NCBI GenBank assembly: GCA_945867875.1
Contig: CAMBJF010000034.1
Location: 1-16,504 of the forward strand
Source of the DNA: an uncultured Ruminococcus sp.
Lineage (GTDB): Bacteria > Bacillota > Clostridia > Oscillospirales > Ruminococcaceae
Reading direction: 5' to 3'
DNA: 16,504 nucleotides
A model generated the notes under the pieces. It searched no databases and was not told where the DNA came from. It saw only the letters and a list, made by a program, of their open reading frames with translations. Positions 1-7,206 of this stretch are shown here, piece by piece. Positions within the stretch are counted from its first letter, which is position 1. Every line of letters starts with the position of its first letter. A program made the translations under genes and the position numbers.

Positions 1-13
1 TGTATAAGAGACA
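1..13 (+). other. Probable residual Nextera/Tn5 mosaic-end adapter at contig edge
   Basis: The first 13 bases, TGTATAAGAGACA, equal the 3' part of the Tn5 mosaic end used in Nextera libraries, lacking only its final G. A 13-base match exactly at the edge is unlikely by chance, so these bases probably do not belong to the genome. The A at position 13 would also create an artificial ATG with the following TG. Confidence 0.7.
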
Positions 14-18
14 TGTCA

Positions 19-1113
19 ATGGCTGTTTACCTGATCTTATTCCTGCTTGCGGCGGGAATGGGCATTCCCCTGTGCGGAATATGCGAAAAAAAAGAGGGCA
101 AAGGTGTCCTTTGGTACTGCATAGTCATGGGAGCGGTGCTCACTGTCATATCTTCCCTGCGCTTCGGCGTGGGATATGATTATAACCTTTATGCGGGCTG
201 GTATTACGATTTGAATTTTACTGATTTTGACGGACTCAGAGGCGGCAGAAAGGAGATAGGAATGTTCCTGCCCTTAAAGCTTCTGAACCTCTTCACATCG
301 GATTATGCGGCGGCTTTTCCTCTTATCTCGCTGATGATATATGTCCCCCTGACGGTGTATATTTTCCGCCGTTCGGACAACCCGTGGATAAGCTTTGCGG
401 CTTTTCTCGGAATGGGGCTTTACTTTAACTCAATGAATTTTATGCGCCAGTTCATAGCGGCGGTCATATGTGCCTATGCCTTTGGATATGCCGCAAAGGG
501 CTGTCGGATAAGATATCTGCTCATCATACTTTTCGGGGCGGTTTTCCACCGCTCGGCACTTTTTCTCATACCCTGCTTTCTGTTTGCGTATATCGGCTGG
601 AATACGGTGACATTTGTTATCGCTGCGGTACTTTCCGCAGGGGCATTTGCCTTTTCGGGCGAGCTTATGAGGCTGTTCACGAGGTATTTCTACTCCGATT
701 ATACTTCGTCAAGCAGTGATGTGACAAGCGGACTGTCACCTGTTTATGCGGTGATGTTCGGTGTGCTGTTCCTGCTGCTCTTTGCTTTGAGAAAGCGAAT
801 GGACGTTGAGGAGCACAGCATAAACATAACGGTATGGTGCGGCTTTTTCGCATTTTTCTTCGAGCTTCTCGGAGCACATATTGCCATTATATCAAGGCTT
901 TCCCTGCTTTTCTTTATCCCTGCGGTGTGCCTCGGCGTGCCGAAAATATGCTCCGCCCTTTACCGTATGGCGGAGGGCAGGAAAAAGGGAGCGGGCATTG
1001 CGGTGATAACGGCGGCGGTCATACTTCTGGGCGGCAGCTATTATATGCTCATCGCCCGAAACTACAACGGAGTTATGCCCTATCGGACTATATTTGAAAG
1101 GACTGAAATATGA
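19..1113 (+). CDS. EpsG family exopolysaccharide polymerase (Wzy-like), 5' end at contig edge
   Basis: This is a polytopic membrane protein of about 364 residues, nearly all hydrophobic segments. Near the N-terminus it carries the EpsG-family signature RFGVGYDYNLY (around residues 48-57), and the middle has the typical R-Q-F-I-A-A run (MRQFIAAVICAYA). EpsG proteins are thought to polymerise exopolysaccharide repeat units at the outer face of the membrane, as Wzy does. The ATG at 13 is suspect because its A falls on the last base of the apparent adapter; the ATG at 19 gives a normal EpsG-like N-terminus (MAVYLILFLL). No ribosome binding site can be judged because the window starts here, so an upstream start cannot be excluded. 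The stop overlaps the next start (ATGA), showing operon coupling. Family assignment is fairly sure; the substrate is unknown. Confidence 0.8.
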   Translation: MAVYLILFLLAAGMGIPLCGICEKKEGKGVLWYCIVMGAVLTVISSLRFGVGYDYNLYAGWYYDLNFTDFDGLRGGRKEIGMFLPLKLLNLFTSDYAAAFPLISLMIYVPLTVYIFRRSDNPWISFAAFLGMGLYFNSMNFMRQFIAAVICAYAFGYAAKGCRIRYLLIILFGAVFHRSALFLIPCFLFAYIGWNTVTFVIAAVLSAGAFAFSGELMRLFTRYFYSDYTSSSSDVTSGLSPVYAVMFGVLFLLLFALRKRMDVEEHSINITVWCGFFAFFFELLGAHIAIISRLSLLFFIPAVCLGVPKICSALYRMAEGRKKGAGIAVITAAVILLGGSYYMLIARNYNGVMPYRTIFERTEI

Positions 1114-1589
1114 AGCTGTCCTTTTACCCCTCCTCTGCGGCGGAGGACATTGCACTTTGCCTGTGTATGTCCTATGCATCAGCCTGCATAGGGAGAGACG
1201 ATTTTATCCCTGAGGAATACAGAGGGCTGCTCAGGGGCGGTATGATAGTGCTTGCAATGCTCTGCTGGTTCACCCTCTCGTTCATAAACGGACTGAGAAT
1301 GAAAAAACGCTTTGCGGCGGGAATGTGCATATGCTTGTGGATACCGCCCGTCATACAACTGCTCATATCACTTATCCGTCCCCTTAAATTCAGCGATATG
1401 GGTCTCCTTGCCGATAAACTGTGCCAGATAATAACACGGCTTCCCTTTGCGCAGCTTGAAAGCGTGACGGGAATAAACGGGAATATATTTTCCGTAATGA
1501 CAGCGCTTCTCGGACTTATGCTGTTCGGAGCGGGATATTTATATACAAAAAAGATAATACAAGGCTTTGAAAGGAACGATATATTATGA
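1110..1589 (+). CDS. Small multi-pass membrane protein of unknown function
   Basis: This is a 159-residue hydrophobic protein that I do not recognise. About four membrane segments can be seen: residues ~12-28, ~44-62 (GMIVLAMLCWFTLSFING), ~70-88 and ~132-150 (VMTALLGLMLFGAGYLY). A charged tail (KKIIQGFERNDIL) follows. It starts inside the stop of the EpsG-like gene (ATGA overlap) and its own stop overlaps the start of the secreted-protein gene in the same way, so the three are almost certainly translated from one message. The context suggests a role in export or assembly of the same polymer, or in handling the secreted protein downstream; this is inference from position only. Confidence 0.7.
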   Translation: MKLSFYPSSAAEDIALCLCMSYASACIGRDDFIPEEYRGLLRGGMIVLAMLCWFTLSFINGLRMKKRFAAGMCICLWIPPVIQLLISLIRPLKFSDMGLLADKLCQIITRLPFAQLESVTGINGNIFSVMTALLGLMLFGAGYLYTKKIIQGFERNDIL

Positions 1590-2212
1590 AAAAGAGTATT
1601 TCTGTAATTGCTGCGGCAGTACTTGCAGCATCTATGGCGGCTTCCGTAAACGCTGCGGACTATTCATCGAACCCCAATTATTCACTTCCTCCCGCAAAGC
1701 CCACAGCGGGTGTAAATTCCACAGTTCCCGCAGGCTCATCTCTTGCAGCGCCTTTTGAGGTAATGAGCAAGAATGACATCAAGGTGGCAGTGGCAAAGGG
1801 CGAGCCCGTTTACGCTTCTTACGAGACCGCACAGCTCAAGGCAAGCGCAATGGCACTCCTTGCAGGAAGAGACGGCGGTGTTCTCACCGTTGTTACCAAG
1901 CGTTACACCGCTGTTATCGACGGCAGGAGCGTTACAGATGCAAAGGACATCAGCCTTGCTATCAAAATGACAAAGGCTGAGGAGCAGGGTGCAATGGTTC
2001 TCAGAACTGAGCAGCAGGGCGATTTCGGCTGCACAGTGGATATCCACATTTCCTCCAAATATTACACTCAGTGCGGCATTGACCTTAAAACCGCCCACGT
2101 TTACTATGTTGACGGGGACAAGAATGTCAACGATATGGGTGCGGTTTCCTTTGACGATGACGGCAATATCGTGGTTTCTATGACCACAGGCGGCAAGTAC
2201 ATCGTTATGTGA
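1586..2212 (+). CDS. Secreted protein of unknown function in polysaccharide operon
   Basis: The 208-residue product begins with a classic Sec signal peptide: MKK, a hydrophobic Ala-rich core, and a likely signal peptidase I site after V-N-A (residue 23). There is no lipobox, sortase motif or membrane anchor, so it should be released or held non-covalently. A Pro/Ser/Gly-rich linker (24-56) leads into a probably beta-rich domain (58-208) with two cysteines (149, 163). Its ending, with FDDDGNIVVSM and GGKYIVM, resembles the last strands of small beta-sandwich domains in clostridial surface proteins; that resemblance is my inference. Its ATG overlaps the preceding stop, and a terminator follows, making it the last gene of the upstream operon. 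No enzymatic motif is visible. Confidence 0.8.
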   Translation: MKKSISVIAAAVLAASMAASVNAADYSSNPNYSLPPAKPTAGVNSTVPAGSSLAAPFEVMSKNDIKVAVAKGEPVYASYETAQLKASAMALLAGRDGGVLTVVTKRYTAVIDGRSVTDAKDISLAIKMTKAEEQGAMVLRTEQQGDFGCTVDIHISSKYYTQCGIDLKTAHVYYVDGDKNVNDMGAVSFDDDGNIVVSMTTGGKYIVM

Positions 2213-2231
2213 TTTAGATATAATACATTTG

Positions 2232-2261
2232 AGCGGATACCTTCGGGGTGTCCGCTTTTTT
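2232..2261 (+). terminator. Rho-independent terminator closing the upstream operon
   Basis: The arm AGCGGATACC (2232-2241) pairs with GGTGTCCGCT (2247-2256) through ten pairs including one G-T wobble, around a TTCGG loop. Six T follow. It lies 20 bases after the stop of the secreted-protein gene and just before a strong promoter, so it separates two transcription units. Confidence 0.9.
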
Positions 2262-2275
2262 GTTAAACATTTCAA

Positions 2276-2304
2276 TTGACAAATATGACGGCTTAGTGTA
2301 TAAT
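2276..2304 (+). promoter_or_regulatory. Perfect consensus SigA promoter for the glycosyltransferase operon
   Basis: TTGACA at 2276-2281 and TATAAT at 2299-2304 are separated by exactly 17 bases. Both hexamers are perfect consensus. It sits between the terminator of the upstream operon and the sugar transferase start at 2344, whose ribosome binding site AGGGGAGGA is at 2331-2339. No operator-like repeat is obvious around it, which suggests strong constitutive transcription unless a regulator acts elsewhere. Confidence 0.88.
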
Positions 2305-2343
2305 TAATAAGTATATTATTTTGCACGGAAAGGGGAGGAAGCA

Positions 2344-3021
2344 ATGAAAGCCGATACCATTCAGAATGGAACTGACGGTACATCATACACGACCGAAAAA
2401 ACAGCCTATGATATCTTCAAAAGGTTTGCGGACATAATTATGACCCTCATCGCTTCCGTGATACTTCTCATTCCCTGTGCAGTCATAGCCCTGCTTATTC
2501 TGGCGGAGGACGGCGGCCCTGTTATCTACGCCCACAGCCGTGTGGGAAAGGGCGGAAAACCCTTGAAGGTCTACAAATTCCGCAGTATGAAAAAGGACGC
2601 TGACGATATCGGAAAATATCTCACCCCCGAACAGCAGGAGCTTTTCAAAAAGGAATACAAGCTGAAAAATGACCCCCGTGTCACTAAAATAGGAAGAGTT
2701 CTCAGGCGGACAAGCCTTGACGAGCTGCCTCAGATACTTATAAATGTGCTCATTCTCGGAAATATGTCCGTGGTTGGCCCACGTCCCGTTGTTATGGACG
2801 AAACGCTGCTCTACGGCGAGAACAGGGACGCTCTCCTTTCCATAAAGCCCGGGCTTACGGGCTATTGGGCTGCCTATGCGGACAAAAACACGGGCTATGA
2901 GAACGGCTCCCGTCAGGAAATGGAGCTTTACTATGTGAAAAACAGGTCGGTCCTGCTTGACATAAAGATAATCCTTAAAACCGTTGGGACGGTCATAAGA
3001 AAAGCCGAAACCAACAACTGA
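2344..3021 (+). CDS. Polyprenol-phosphate phosphoglycosyl transferase (bacterial sugar transferase, WbaP/WcaJ/PglC type)
   Basis: The enzyme moves a sugar-1-phosphate from a nucleotide sugar to undecaprenyl phosphate on the inner membrane face, the priming step of repeat-unit synthesis. At 225 residues it has the size of the short monotopic form. Residues ~28-55 form the single re-entrant helix, broken at Pro44. The family motifs follow in order: YKFRSM (77-82), the catalytic Asp-Glu dyad in TSLDELPQ (Asp126-Glu127), VVGPRP (143-148), and KPGLTGYW further on. The N-terminal ~20 residues (TIQNGTDGTS...) are an extra polar lead. A strong ribosome binding site GGGAGGA precedes the ATG. It is the first gene of a six-gene operon, as expected for an initiating transferase. 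The sugar transferred cannot be read from sequence. Confidence 0.92.
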   Translation: MKADTIQNGTDGTSYTTEKTAYDIFKRFADIIMTLIASVILLIPCAVIALLILAEDGGPVIYAHSRVGKGGKPLKVYKFRSMKKDADDIGKYLTPEQQELFKKEYKLKNDPRVTKIGRVLRRTSLDELPQILINVLILGNMSVVGPRPVVMDETLLYGENRDALLSIKPGLTGYWAAYADKNTGYENGSRQEMELYYVKNRSVLLDIKIILKTVGTVIRKAETNN

Positions 3022-3034
3022 TGCGGAGGACGCT

Positions 3035-3883
3035 ATGAGCGGTGAGTTCAGATACACTGTGATGATGTCAGTTTACAGCAGGGTAGACTGCGGCGAGCTG
3101 AAAGCTGCCGTAGACAGTATGCTTGCCCAGACGCTGCCCCCTGCGGAATTTGTGATAGTAAAGGACGGCCCTCTTACCCCTGAGCTTGATGCCGTTATCG
3201 ACGGGTACTGCAAGGAGCACCCCCAGCTTTTTAAGCTATGCCCTCTGTCGGAAAATCAGGGCCTTGGGGCTGCATATGCGGAGGGAACGAAGCTTTGCGG
3301 CTGCGAATATATCGCCATTATGGACAGCGATGACTATTCGCTCCCCGAAAGATGTATGACCGAGGCGGAGTATTTTTCCGCTCACCCAGAAACGGACATC
3401 GTAGGCAGCAGCATTATGGAATTTATCGGCACTCCAAATAATTTTGTGTCCTACAGAAAAATGCCCGAAACTCACGAGGAATGTGTTAAGTTTGCCCATT
3501 CACGCTGTCCCTCGGCGCACCCCAGCACGATGCTCAAAAAGTCGGCTCTTTTAAAGGCAGGGGGTTACAGGAGCTGCCATTTTGCCGAAGATTATGACCT
3601 GTATGTCCGTATGCTTATGGCTGGGTGCAGGTTTTACAATTTCCAAAAGCCTCTTGTTTATGTAAGAGCCTCCGAAAATTTTTACGGACGGCGTGGCGGA
3701 ATTGCGTATCTGAAAAAAATGTCCCGCTGCAAGATAAATTTCTACAAAATGGGCTTTTACTCACTTTATGACCTTATAAAAGGGCTTGCGGTGCATACGG
3801 CTGTGTGTCTTATGCCAAACGGCGTCAGGTCATTTATCTACAAAAAGCTTCTCAGAAGAAACAAAAAGGAGATATCCTCTTGA
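3035..3883 (+). CDS. Family 2 glycosyltransferase
   Basis: This 282-residue cytoplasmic or membrane-associated GT-A transferase probably adds a sugar to the lipid-linked repeat unit. The N-terminal strand YTVMMSVYS, the VKDGPL segment (42-47, in place of the usual NDGS), the ENQGLGAAYAEG nucleotide-binding loop (73-84) and the metal-binding DSDD (97-100) all fit GT2. The catalytic-base region is AEDYDLYVRM (Glu185-Asp186). The C-terminus is basic and amphipathic, consistent with membrane association. The overall shape resembles AmsE/WcaA-like capsule transferases. A GGAGG site lies 7 bases before the ATG; the gap to the preceding gene is 13 bases, and its TGA overlaps the next ATG by one base. 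Donor and acceptor are unknown. Confidence 0.88.
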   Translation: MSGEFRYTVMMSVYSRVDCGELKAAVDSMLAQTLPPAEFVIVKDGPLTPELDAVIDGYCKEHPQLFKLCPLSENQGLGAAYAEGTKLCGCEYIAIMDSDDYSLPERCMTEAEYFSAHPETDIVGSSIMEFIGTPNNFVSYRKMPETHEECVKFAHSRCPSAHPSTMLKKSALLKAGGYRSCHFAEDYDLYVRMLMAGCRFYNFQKPLVYVRASENFYGRRGGIAYLKKMSRCKINFYKMGFYSLYDLIKGLAVHTAVCLMPNGVRSFIYKKLLRRNKKEISS

Positions 3884-4896
3884 TGAAAAACGGCGGCGAG
3901 ATAGATTTTGTTATAATCTGGGTGGACGGCTCAGACCCCGAATGGCTTGCGGAAAAGGCGAAGTATGCTCCCCCTGCAGACACGGATTCCCGTCCCGAGA
4001 GATACCGTGACTGGGGGCTTCTGCCATACTGGTTCAGGGGCGTGGAGAAATTTGCCCCTTGGGTCAGGAAGATACATTTTGTCACTTGGGGACATATACC
4101 GAAATGGCTGAACACCTCTCACCCTAAGCTCAATATTGTCCGTCACGATGAATATATCCCCGAAAAATATCTCCCCACTTTCAGCTCCCATACCATTGAG
4201 CTCAATCTCCACAGAATAAAGGGACTTTCGGAAAATTTTGTATATTTCAATGATGACACGTTCATCATTTCTCCCGTGTCCGAAAAGGTGTTTTTCAAAA
4301 AAGGACTTCCCTGCGACAGCGGAGTGCTGAATGTACACTGCTATTCTCCCGAGCTTCCCATACAGATGATAGCTATAAATGATGTAGGAGTCATAAATCA
4401 TCACTATAAAATAAGAGACAGCATAAGCTCGGCACCTATGAAATGGCTGAATCCGCTCTACGGAAAAATGCTTATGAGGACGATACCGCTTATGTTCTGT
4501 CCCAGATTTCCCGGCTTTTTTCAGCCGCATCTTCCGTCAGCACTGAAAAGATCCACCTTTGAGGAGGTGTGGAGGGCAGAGCCTGAGATGCTTGACATCA
4601 CCTGCTCCCGCAAATTCCGTTCACAGTATGATGTGAACCAGTGGGTGTTAAGAGAGTGGCAGCTGGCACAGAACAGCTTTTACCCACGGAGTCTACGGAT
4701 AGGAAAAAGCTTTTTTCCCGACAGAGACGGAAAAGAAGAATTTGAACGTGCCGCAGAGTGTATCTCGGGGCGGAGAAAAAAGCTCATATGCATAAACGAC
4801 TGCAAGCTCACGGAAGAAGAGCTGCGGCAGTATTCACGGATAATAGCCGAAGCGTTTGAAAGGTCGCTGCCCAAAAAGTCGGGGTTTGAGAAATGA
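3883..4896 (+). CDS. Stealth family sugar-phosphate transferase (capsular polysaccharide phosphotransferase)
   Basis: Stealth proteins transfer hexose-1-phosphate from a nucleotide sugar to a hexose, making phosphodiester-linked polymers; the family includes CpsY, SacB/XcbA and the eukaryotic GlcNAc-1-phosphotransferase. All four conserved regions can be seen: CR1 IDFVIIWVDGSDPEW (7-21); CR2 from YRDWGLLPYWFRGVEKFAPW through RHDEYIPEKYLPTFSS to YFNDDTF (about 41-127); CR3 around FFQPHLPSALKRSTFEEVW to SRKFRSQYD (about 212-250); CR4 from LICINDCKL to the C-terminal PKKSGFEK. At 337 residues it has the usual compact length. I chose the ATG at 3883 because it has AAAAAGGAG just upstream and overlaps the preceding TGA; longer upstream reading would run deep into the GT2 gene. 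The exact sugar is unknown, but the fold call is strong. Confidence 0.93.
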   Translation: MKNGGEIDFVIIWVDGSDPEWLAEKAKYAPPADTDSRPERYRDWGLLPYWFRGVEKFAPWVRKIHFVTWGHIPKWLNTSHPKLNIVRHDEYIPEKYLPTFSSHTIELNLHRIKGLSENFVYFNDDTFIISPVSEKVFFKKGLPCDSGVLNVHCYSPELPIQMIAINDVGVINHHYKIRDSISSAPMKWLNPLYGKMLMRTIPLMFCPRFPGFFQPHLPSALKRSTFEEVWRAEPEMLDITCSRKFRSQYDVNQWVLREWQLAQNSFYPRSLRIGKSFFPDRDGKEEFERAAECISGRRKKLICINDCKLTEEELRQYSRIIAEAFERSLPKKSGFEK

Positions 4897-4909
4897 TAAA
4901 GGAAAGGAA

Positions 4910-5929
4910 ATGACTATGCCTCTTGTTTCGGTCATCATACCTGTTTACAATGTTGAAAGATATATTGAAGCTTCTGTGGGCAGCGTTATTGCCCAGACTG
5001 AAAGGGACATTGAGATAATACTTGTAAATGACGGCTCCTCCGACAGAAGCGGCGAGCTTTGCAGGAAACTCAGGGAAAGGGACAGCAGGATAAGGGTCAT
5101 AGACAAGGAAAACGGCGGGGTATCCTCGGCAAGAAATGCGGGTATCGCAGCGGCTGAGGGAAAATGGATATATTTTATGGACTGCGATGACCTTATTGAA
5201 GCCGACACCCTGGAATGTGCCGTAAAAAAGGCAGAGGAAACAGGAGCAGATGCCTGTTTTTTCGATTATGACAGAGTTTATGAGAATATGACAGAGCCCA
5301 AGCGCTCTCTTGCGGACAGTGACGGATTTGTAAGCAACGTTGACAATTACAGGGCAATGTTCAGCTTTAATTATTTCGGCGGTATGTGGAACTGCATCAT
5401 CAAAGCGGAGCTGATAAAGGAAGATGTCCGGTTTAACGAAAAAATATCTATCGGAGAGGATCAGCTCTTCAAATTTGAATGCTTTGGCAGGGTACATTCT
5501 TATTCCTATGTTCCGCAGGTAAAGTATCATTATATGATAAGGGAGGGCTCTGCTCTCAACACGGTGAGAACGGATTACACCTATGCAGCCGATGTGCTCT
5601 GTGACGGAATGACAGCCGTTATGAAAAAATACGGCTATCCCGAATATGCCCGAAGGTTTATCAATACGGTGTATTTGCAGTATTTCCACAAGCTGATAAT
5701 GAACACCTACCCTCAGTCAAATAAAAAGAGCCTTTCGGATAAGCTGGACACTATCGAAAGCTTTGTCGGTACGGACAGATTCAGGGAAGCTGTGAAAAAT
5801 AACGACCCCTCCGTCCTCGGCAGGGCGATACGCATACATCGGCATTTCAACAGAAAGCTCTGGATAATAAGCTATTTTGCATACCTTATTTCGGCAAGCA
5901 AAAGGATGGGAAAAAAGCTGATAAAATGA
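4910..5929 (+). CDS. Family 2 glycosyltransferase (EpsJ-like)
   Basis: This 339-residue inverting GT2 enzyme shows the textbook motif order: VSVIIPVYNVERYI at the N-terminus, VNDGSSD (39-45), NGGVSSARN (68-76), the metal-binding DCDD (91-94) and IGEDQLF as the catalytic-base region. It should act on the cytoplasmic face, extending the repeat unit started by the phosphoglycosyl transferase. Two in-frame ATGs, 4910 and 4916, follow the GGAAAGG at 4901-4907. The spacing favours 4916 for that site, while AAAGG at 4898-4902 would suit 4910, so the start is uncertain by two codons. An upstream in-frame ATG inside the Stealth gene has no site and is rejected. The end has a cluster of basic residues after a short hydrophobic stretch. 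Confidence 0.9.
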   Translation: MTMPLVSVIIPVYNVERYIEASVGSVIAQTERDIEIILVNDGSSDRSGELCRKLRERDSRIRVIDKENGGVSSARNAGIAAAEGKWIYFMDCDDLIEADTLECAVKKAEETGADACFFDYDRVYENMTEPKRSLADSDGFVSNVDNYRAMFSFNYFGGMWNCIIKAELIKEDVRFNEKISIGEDQLFKFECFGRVHSYSYVPQVKYHYMIREGSALNTVRTDYTYAADVLCDGMTAVMKKYGYPEYARRFINTVYLQYFHKLIMNTYPQSNKKSLSDKLDTIESFVGTDRFREAVKNNDPSVLGRAIRIHRHFNRKLWIISYFAYLISASKRMGKKLIK

Positions 5930-5970
5930 GAACATTCAGATTTGGCATAGGAAGTGATATCGGTAAGTGA
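5926..5970 (+). CDS. Possible 14-codon coupling ORF between GT2 and Wzy genes
   Basis: An ORF reading MRTFRFGIGSDIGK starts with an ATG that overlaps the stop of the GT2 gene (ATGA). Its TGA overlaps the GTG start of the polymerase gene (GTGA). It therefore spans the 37-base gap exactly and could carry terminating ribosomes to the weak GTG start. It resembles no protein I know and may be accidental. Confidence 0.3.
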   Translation: MRTFRFGIGSDIGK

Positions 5971-7193
5971 AGATATTTGAAAAGCAATGGGCGCTGACTC
6001 TGCTTCTGCTGCCCTTTTTCAAGCTGCCCATATTTGAATTTATAAGCGGTCTGCGGTTTCTGGACTCAATGTTTGATATAGCCAAGATAGCCGCACTGGC
6101 TGTAATAGTTTTTCTTTATATAAAGCAAAGCAGGATAAGGCGTGTCATATTATGCGTAGTTCTGTACCAGATGACGCTTTTTATCTCAACGGTAATAAAC
6201 AACGGCAATTACTGGAAGCTGGCGGTAAGCTGCGGAACTATCATAGGCTTTTGTATGATAACGGAGCTGGCGGTCAGACAAAACAGCAGACTGTATTTCA
6301 AAACAGTCCTTGACATATATATCCCCCTTACTGTCCTAAATCTTATCGCTGTAATAAAATTTTTCCCGAATGGGCTTGTCAGGGACGATTTCTATGGCAA
6401 TGCCTATTATATCCTCGGACACAGAAACAGCTTTGCAGCCATATTTATGCCCATTATGATATACGGCTTTATCGATAGCTTTTTGCAGAATAAAATGATA
6501 AACAAAAAAACTGCTCTTCTGACTGCCTCGATCACGGTCACCACACTTATCACCTGGTCTGCCACGGGAGTTGCGGGACTTACGATGTTTTTGCTGTTCG
6601 TATTCCTTGTTTACGGAAAAAAATCGGCTATGCTGTTTGATTCCCTGAATCTCTCGGTGATATACGCTGCCGCATTTTTGTGCATAATCGTTTTCAGATT
6701 ACAGTCGGCATTTTCGTTCATAATAGAGGACCTGCTCCACAAAAGCATATCCTTTACAGGCAGAACGGATATCTGGGATATAGCCGTAATGCTCATAAAG
6801 CGTTCACCCATAATAGGTTACGGCGTTTATGAAGGTCACGGACTTATTTTTATAAGAGGTCAGTATTACTATGCCCACAATGCAGTCCTTGAGGTGCTTT
6901 TGCAGGGCGGCGCAGTGTCACTGGTGTTCTATGTGCTTATTTTTGCGGTATCGGCAGTCTCGCTTTATAAATACAGAAGGCTCAGAGTATCCCAGATGCT
7001 TTCCTTCGGAATTTTTACCGTTATGGTAATGATGCTTATGGAGGCATACTCAAATATATGGATATTTGTCCTCCCCGTTATTGCTTGCTGTGTTTCCGAA
7101 ATAGCGGAGCAGTCGGAAAAGGTTGAAGAGGAGAGGGCGGAGGATATCCCTCTTTCAAAACGCTACATTCATTATCGTCTGAACCGTCGGTAA
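5967..7193 (+). CDS. O-antigen ligase/polymerase family membrane protein (Wzy_C type, probable Wzy)
   Basis: A 408-residue polytopic membrane protein with about ten to twelve hydrophobic segments. The large outer loop before the last segments carries the O-antigen ligase/polymerase signature: GRTDIWD (about 264-270), then PIIGYGVYEGHG and YYYAHNAVLEVLLQGG (about 279-313), with the conserved His of the AHN motif. In this cluster it most likely polymerises lipid-linked repeat units outside the membrane. The start is GTG at 5967, because an in-frame TAA immediately precedes it and KIFEKQWALTLLLLPFF is a normal family N-terminus. The site upstream (AGGAAG near 5949) is distant, so coupling from the previous gene may matter. 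The C-terminal ~30 residues are charged and cytoplasmic. A ligase role in attaching polymer is the alternative. Confidence 0.85.
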   Translation: MKIFEKQWALTLLLLPFFKLPIFEFISGLRFLDSMFDIAKIAALAVIVFLYIKQSRIRRVILCVVLYQMTLFISTVINNGNYWKLAVSCGTIIGFCMITELAVRQNSRLYFKTVLDIYIPLTVLNLIAVIKFFPNGLVRDDFYGNAYYILGHRNSFAAIFMPIMIYGFIDSFLQNKMINKKTALLTASITVTTLITWSATGVAGLTMFLLFVFLVYGKKSAMLFDSLNLSVIYAAAFLCIIVFRLQSAFSFIIEDLLHKSISFTGRTDIWDIAVMLIKRSPIIGYGVYEGHGLIFIRGQYYYAHNAVLEVLLQGGAVSLVFYVLIFAVSAVSLYKYRRLRVSQMLSFGIFTVMVMMLMEAYSNIWIFVLPVIACCVSEIAEQSEKVEEERAEDIPLSKRYIHYRLNRR

Positions 7194-7206
7194 ACGGAGA
7201 GATCAT

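Noticed and set aside
4808..5689. Long open frame on the minus strand across the second GT2 gene
   Set aside because: It lies opposite a clear GT2 gene, has no ribosome binding site and shows no domain.
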